In this document: piece by piece, positions 60,497-64,000 of the stretch
Layout: each line of letters begins with the position of its first letter
Position numbering within the stretch: position 1 is the stretch's first letter
Source: Actinomycetota bacterium
Lineage (GTDB): Bacteria; Actinomycetota; Geothermincolia; Geothermincolales; RBG-13-55-18
DNA length: 64,000 bases
Direction of reading: 5' to 3'
NCBI GenBank assembly: GCA_014360655.1
Contig: JACIXC010000007.1
Coordinates: 62,001 to 126,000 of the forward strand
Notes under the pieces: generated by a model
What the model was told of the DNA's origin: nothing
The model's database searches: none
What the model saw: only the letters and a program-made list of their open reading frames with translations
Position numbers and translations under genes: made by a program

Positions 60497-60771
60497 CGGC
60501 GTGTTCCCGGGTATATTTCCCGGTGTATTTCCCGGTGTATTTCCCTGTGTGCTTCCCGGTGCATTTCCCGGTGTATTATCCGGTATGTTCCCCGGGTGTT
60601 CCCAAGTTGTTTCCCGGTGTGTTCCCAGATTGTTCCATGGTTGTTTCCCGGTGCGTTCACCGGGTGTTCCGCGGTGTGTTTTCCGGGGTATCTTCCGGGG
60701 TATTCCCTGGTCGTTCCCCGTTTGTTTCCCGGTTTTTCCCGGTGTATTCCCCGGTGTATACTGGGAAGGGA
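60497..60771. repeat. Degenerate 11-12-bp tandem array
   Basis: More than 20 units of the type TTTCCCGGTGTA, varying to TTCCCAGATTG and TTTTCCGGGGTA. It fills the entire gap between the aldo/keto reductase and the redoxin gene and ends about 19 nt before the redoxin start, so it forms that gene's leader. Confidence 0.88.
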
Positions 60772-60789
60772 AGCGAGGGAGGTGAGGCG

Positions 60790-61272
60790 ATGTCCAGGGA
60801 GAGCACGGTCCTCAAGGTGGGCGACCGGGCCCCCGAATTCCTGTTGCCGGACGCGCTGAGCGGCGAGGAGGTTTCGCTGTCGTCGCTTCTGGGCAGGCCC
60901 CTGATGGTCTACTTCGGCCGCGGCACCTGGTGACCGCACTGCCGGGAGTATATGGGTCATATACAGGAACTGCAAAGCGAACTGGAGAAGCGCGGCGCCC
61001 GTGCAGTGGTCATCCTGGCCCAGAAGCGCAAAGCCATAAGGGAGTACCTGGAGGATAACCCCTACCCCTATCCCGTGCTCGCGGACGAGAGGCGGCAGGC
61101 GTCCAAGGATTACGGGGTCTACGTCAAGGTGAACTTCGAGTCCATCAACATCGCCAGGCCGTCGACATTCATCCTCGACGGGGAGGGGACCATAAAATAC
61201 ATCTTCGTCGCCAGTATCCAGACGGAGTACCCCCCGGACGGGGACATCCTTGCCGCCCTGGAGACGCCCTGA
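60790..61272 (+). CDS. Redoxin (AhpC/TSA-like) selenoprotein with in-frame TGA (Sec48)
   Basis: 160 residues if TGA 60931-60933 is read as selenocysteine. Upstream part: VLKVGDRAPEFLLPDALSGE and PLMVYFGRGTW; then U48-P-H-C51; downstream the thioredoxin fold continues in the same frame without a break (ARAVVILAQKRKAIREYL, PYPVLADERRQASKDYGV, RPSTFILDGEGTIKYIFVA). U-x-x-C replaces the CxxC redox site. A SECIS-like hairpin starts 14 nt after the TGA. ATG 60790 has GGGAGGTGAGGCG. Likely a thiol peroxidase or disulfide reductase in oxidant defence. A nonsense mutation is the alternative, but it would have to hit exactly the redox Cys. Confidence 0.85.
60934..60964 (+). promoter_or_regulatory. Bacterial SECIS-like element
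   Basis: GTATATG (60948-60954), loop GGT (60955-60957), CATATAC (60958-60964): a perfect 7-bp stem whose loop begins with GG, 14 nt after the TGA. Bacterial SelB-binding elements lie directly 3' of the UGA with G in a small apical loop at about this distance. Confidence 0.75.
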
Positions 61273-61411
61273 GAATGGCACTGCGAGACGGCCCGGGAAG
61301 CCTCGGCCCCCAACAAGGGACCAAGCCGGAAACGCCCTGAGGGTGGCGCGGTGAGACGGCCCGGGAAGCTTCGGCACCCCACGGCCCCCAACAAGGGACA
61401 AGGCCGGAAAG
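61264..61411. repeat. 68-80-bp tandem duplication over the redoxin stop codon
   Basis: ACGCCCTGAG to GCCGGAAA occurs at 61264 and again at 61332, the second copy with about 12 extra bases. The first copy contains the redoxin stop codon. CCCGTTCAGGCTTGCGCC is also repeated at 61494 and 61568. No gene is seen in 61273-61672. Confidence 0.75.
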
Positions 61412-61672
61412 GACCCGAGGACGGCGCGGCGAAGACGGGGTCGGGCGCTCGCCCCGCCTCTATCCGCCCCGAGGGCGGCGAAAGCATGATTACCCCGTTC
61501 AGGCTTGCGCCGGTCGCCGCCTCGGGCAACTCCGCAGGAGAAGATGTCCTGGCGAACGCATGACGCTATCCCGTTCAGGCTTGCGCCCGCCCCAAAGGCG
61601 CCCCGAACTCCGACACCGCACGCGACCGCGGCCCCTCCTTCCCCGCCACCAGGCGGCATTTCCCCGCGCCGC

Positions 61673-62746
61673 TCAGGAAGACGCGCCCAGCATGCGGGTG
61701 TCGGCCGAGGCGCGCGTCCTGGCCACCAGCGCCGCCAGCGGCAGCGAGAAAAGGGCCGTGAAGCCGCAGAGCGCCAGCACCTGCCAGCCCACCTCCCTCC
61801 AACCCTCGCCGTAGACGCAGACGCGGAAGACGGGGTTCCCGATGTAGTAGACGGGAAAGATCCTGCCTATCCACTGCGGCCAGTCGGGGAAGACGACGAA
61901 CAGCGCGGGCGCCACGAGGAAGATGTTCAGGCCCTTGAGGTAGGCCATGAGGGTGGCCTGGTCCCTGGCGAGCAGCCCCAGGAGCAGCCCCCACTCCGCC
62001 CCCAGCACGGAGCCTACGGTAAATATTGCCAATAGGAGCAGCGGCTGCGCCAGCCCCACGGTGAGGGAAAGCACTATCATGCCCATGGCCAGCGAGATGA
62101 CCACCCCCACCAGGCCGAAAGCGAGCATCACCTCCGCCAGGGTGGCCGGGGTTACCAGCAGGGCGGTGAGGGTCCGGCCCTCCTTCTCGGAGACCATGAA
62201 GGAGGCCGGGAGCAGGTAGGACCCCAGGACGATGATGAGGATGGCGAAGAAGGGGAGGAACATCTCCATGAGGGAAAGCGCCTTTTCCTCCCCCAGCTTC
62301 ACCAGCTCGAAGGACAGGCGCGGGGCCGCGGGGGAGAGCGAGCGCAGGGCATCGGCCAGCACCGCAAGGGCGACGGCCCGGTCTTTTGCCAGGCTCTCCC
62401 CGCCCACGTACACGCCGAGCGAAGCCCTCCCGCCCGCCGCCAGCGTCTCCTTGACCTCCCCGCCGATATCCACGCCCAGGTCGGCCTTACGCCCTTCCAC
62501 CGCCTCCTCCACCTCCTGCCGCGAGCCCAGTTTCAGCAGTTCCACGGCCTCCGTCTCCTCGAGGAGGCGTACCACCTCCCCGTTTCCCTCCTCGTGGACC
62601 GCCAGGCGGGGCCGGTCCCGGAAGAGGCCGAAGACGAGCTGGAAGATGGCCACGTAGATGAAGGGGCCCAGGAGGGCGAAAAGCAGGTAGGGATTGCGGG
62701 GATGGAGGCATTTCCCGGCGATGGCCAGCACCCTTCTCGCGCTCAC
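61673..62746 (-). CDS. ABC-2 type transporter permease
   Basis: 357 residues. One N-terminal helix (YLLFALLGPFIYVAIFQLVF), an extracytoplasmic domain of about 130 residues, then five further helices, with the ABC-2 stretch SFMVSEKEGRTLTALLVTPA. The start is GTG 62746 (GGAGGAGG upstream), overlapping the preceding permease stop by 4 nt (GTGA). Together with the second permease and the ATPase it forms an exporter; the large outside domain recalls YhgE/YbhR-type drug or lipid exporters. Substrate unknown. Confidence 0.9.
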   Translation of the reverse strand: MSARRVLAIAGKCLHPRNPYLLFALLGPFIYVAIFQLVFGLFRDRPRLAVHEEGNGEVVRLLEETEAVELLKLGSRQEVEEAVEGRKADLGVDIGGEVKETLAAGGRASLGVYVGGESLAKDRAVALAVLADALRSLSPAAPRLSFELVKLGEEKALSLMEMFLPFFAILIIVLGSYLLPASFMVSEKEGRTLTALLVTPATLAEVMLAFGLVGVVISLAMGMIVLSLTVGLAQPLLLLAIFTVGSVLGAEWGLLLGLLARDQATLMAYLKGLNIFLVAPALFVVFPDWPQWIGRIFPVYYIGNPVFRVCVYGEGWREVGWQVLALCGFTALFSLPLAALVARTRASADTRMLGASS

Positions 62747-63822
62747 GCCAGCCTCCTCCCCATGACCAGGGCCCCCAGCAGCAGGAAGACCGCCGCGAAG
62801 AGCGCCATGCCGGCCAGGTGGGCCGCGTAGTCGAGGGCGCCCCTCCCGTAATTGAGCACCCCGCCCAGCGGCTGCACCAGGTAGTAGGTGGGGATGGCCT
62901 TCATGAGGGGAGAGGCCAGTCCCGGCTCCAGGACCACCACCCCCGGCAGCATGAGGACCAGGAGGGGGACAAGGGACACCATGGCCATGTGCACGAAGTT
63001 GCGGCTCACGGCCCCCATGACGAAGGCCATCCCCACCACCATGAGGGCACCCAGGAAGAGGAGTGCCAGCACCGAGGCCCAGCTTCCCCGGGACATGGCC
63101 CCCAGCAGAAAGGCCATCAGCAAGCCCTGGGAGAAGGCGATGACGGTCCCGGTGACGGCCTTGGCGGCCACGAAGTCCCGCATGGTCACCGGGGTGACCA
63201 GCAGGGCCACCGCCGTGCCGTGCTGCATCTCCTCCATCACCAGGTTGCCCAGGCCGTAGAGCTCGAGGAGAAAGACCAGGACCAGCAGCAGCACCCGCAG
63301 CTTGTCCCGCAGGGGGATCTGCCGCCCGGCCATGTCCGGCCCGATGACCACGGCCTGCAGGTCGGCGGGAAGCCGGTATCCCGCGAGGGTGTACGCCATC
63401 TCGCGGGCGATGGCTTCCCCCGCGTCCACCGACTCCGCGGGGGCCCGGGAGGAGACGTACATCTCCACCCTCGCTTCCGCGGCGGAGAGGTCGATGAAGA
63501 TCCCGGCGCTCACCTCCTCCCTCTCCACCAGCCCCCGCAGCTCCCCGGGTTCGCCCGCCCGGACCAGCTCCAGCCCCAGGCCCGCCTTACCAGCTTCTTC
63601 CAGCTCTCGCTCTATCCGCTCCACGTCGGGAACCACCGTTTCCCCGGCTCCTCCGCCGGCCCTCAGGCAGAGGCCCAGCTTGAGCGACTCCTCGACGCGC
63701 GAGGGCAAAAGGTTGTACAGCAGGGCGAAGACGAGGATGGATAGGACCGATATCACCGCCACGAAGCGGTTGCGGAAATGCTGGTCCACGTCCTTGCGCA
63801 CGATGTGAAAGACACGCCTCAT
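62743..63822 (-). CDS. ABC-2 type transporter permease
   Basis: 359 residues with the same plan as the next gene: N-terminal helix (VAVISVLSILVFALLYNLLP), outside domain, then five or six helices, with the ABC-2 motif LVMEEMQHGTAVALLVTPVT. The two permeases are paralogs likely to form a heterodimer. It starts 25 bp after the ATPase stop. MRRVFHIVRKDV is a typical cytoplasmic start. Confidence 0.9.
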   Translation of the reverse strand: MRRVFHIVRKDVDQHFRNRFVAVISVLSILVFALLYNLLPSRVEESLKLGLCLRAGGGAGETVVPDVERIERELEEAGKAGLGLELVRAGEPGELRGLVEREEVSAGIFIDLSAAEARVEMYVSSRAPAESVDAGEAIAREMAYTLAGYRLPADLQAVVIGPDMAGRQIPLRDKLRVLLLVLVFLLELYGLGNLVMEEMQHGTAVALLVTPVTMRDFVAAKAVTGTVIAFSQGLLMAFLLGAMSRGSWASVLALLFLGALMVVGMAFVMGAVSRNFVHMAMVSLVPLLVLMLPGVVVLEPGLASPLMKAIPTYYLVQPLGGVLNYGRGALDYAAHLAGMALFAAVFLLLGALVMGRRLA

Positions 63823-63847
63823 GACGGCCGCCTCTCGTTGTCCGGGC

Positions 63848-64000
63848 TCACGCCAGCCCCCTCCCCGTGAGCCGGATGAAGATGTCCTCCAGGGTGGCCT
63901 CCTCGGTGTGCATGTCCAGCACCCGGTAAGCGTCGAGGATCTCCCTCACCCGCCGGCCCGTGCCCTCACCTTCCAGGGAGAGTTCCTCCTCCACGAGCTC
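63848..64000 (-). CDS. ABC transporter ATP-binding protein, C-terminal end
   Basis: Only the last 50 codons are in the window. They end in ATLEDIFIRLTGRGLA, the standard end of ABC-2 type ATPase subunits (ATLEDVFLxLTGR). Upstream codons encode RVREILDAYRVLDMHTEE. It precedes the two permease genes in the same orientation. Confidence 0.85.
   Translation of the reverse strand, partial: ELVEEELSLEGEGTGRRVREILDAYRVLDMHTEEATLEDIFIRLTGRGLA

Noticed and set aside
60790-60933. Redoxin as a pseudogene with a nonsense mutation
   Set aside because: The stop is at the redox-Cys position, the frame is otherwise intact, and a SECIS-like hairpin follows; selenocysteine is the simpler reading.

Overview
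The window is GC-rich, densely packed bacterial chromosome. The layout suggests an anaerobic, deep-branching actinobacterium (Geothermincolia-like) or a close relative. The grounds are the GC content, the gene order GlcNAc-1-P transferase - dCMP deaminase - glyA - rpiB - phosphatase - Sua5, frequent GTG/TTG starts, and oxygen-sensitive enzymes (a glycyl radical enzyme and a CooS-type protein). The taxon is an inference. No rRNA, tRNA, phage, insertion sequence or CRISPR array was seen.

Region by region. 1-4.3 kb (minus): a housekeeping run of cell-wall and nucleotide genes. 4.5-7.1 kb: a HEAT-repeat protein. 7.2-11.7 kb: an odd adenylate-forming-like protein, a CaiB/BaiF CoA transferase and a LarA-family protein. 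11.8-15.5 kb (minus): a small type IV pilus-like operon (CheY-like regulator, PilB ATPase, two pilin-like proteins) behind a sigma-28-like promoter. 15.8-21.9 kb (minus): a six-gene tungstate/molybdate operon (P-loop protein, TupA, TupB, TupC, a second TupA-like lipoprotein, MoeA) behind a -10 box and a structured leader that could hide the first ribosome-binding site. 22.4-29 kb: a PAS histidine kinase, a glycyl radical enzyme with no activase beside it, and a chemoreceptor. 29-33.6 kb: an amidase, a large minisatellite, a zinc-ribbon membrane protein and a SigB/SigF-type sigma factor. 33.9-42.8 kb (minus): a TetR-headed acyl-CoA cluster with two DUF35/thiolase pairs, a PaaG-like crotonase, an FMN oxidoreductase and a three-domain flavin/iron-sulfur fusion. 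43-51.2 kb: an alpha/beta hydrolase, a sensor-HAMP protein behind two sigma-28-like promoters, a small conserved protein, exonuclease III and a multi-PAS kinase. 51.3-54.9 kb: sfsA, galT and galK. 55.5-57 kb: a PadR regulator and a cupin. 57-61.3 kb: a CooS homolog with altered active-site ligands, an aldo/keto reductase with ferredoxin tail, and a redoxin that is very probably a selenoprotein. 61.7-64 kb (minus): an ABC-2 exporter running off the window.

The strongest observations are these. The redoxin has an in-frame TGA at the first position of a CxxC site, with a SECIS-like hairpin 14 nt downstream. The CooS homolog lacks the Cys-Cys pair that normally helps bind the NiFeS C-cluster. The tungstate operon has a riboswitch-like leader. 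Sigma-28-like promoters precede pilus and sensor genes although no flagellar gene is present. Many intergenic gaps are filled with short-period repeats: three arrays with a period near 11 bp, a minisatellite with a 147-bp higher-order unit, and scattered REP-like palindromes.

Function was assigned by reading motifs only; no database or alignment was run. Start codons were chosen by Shine-Dalgarno spacing and are marked where uncertain.
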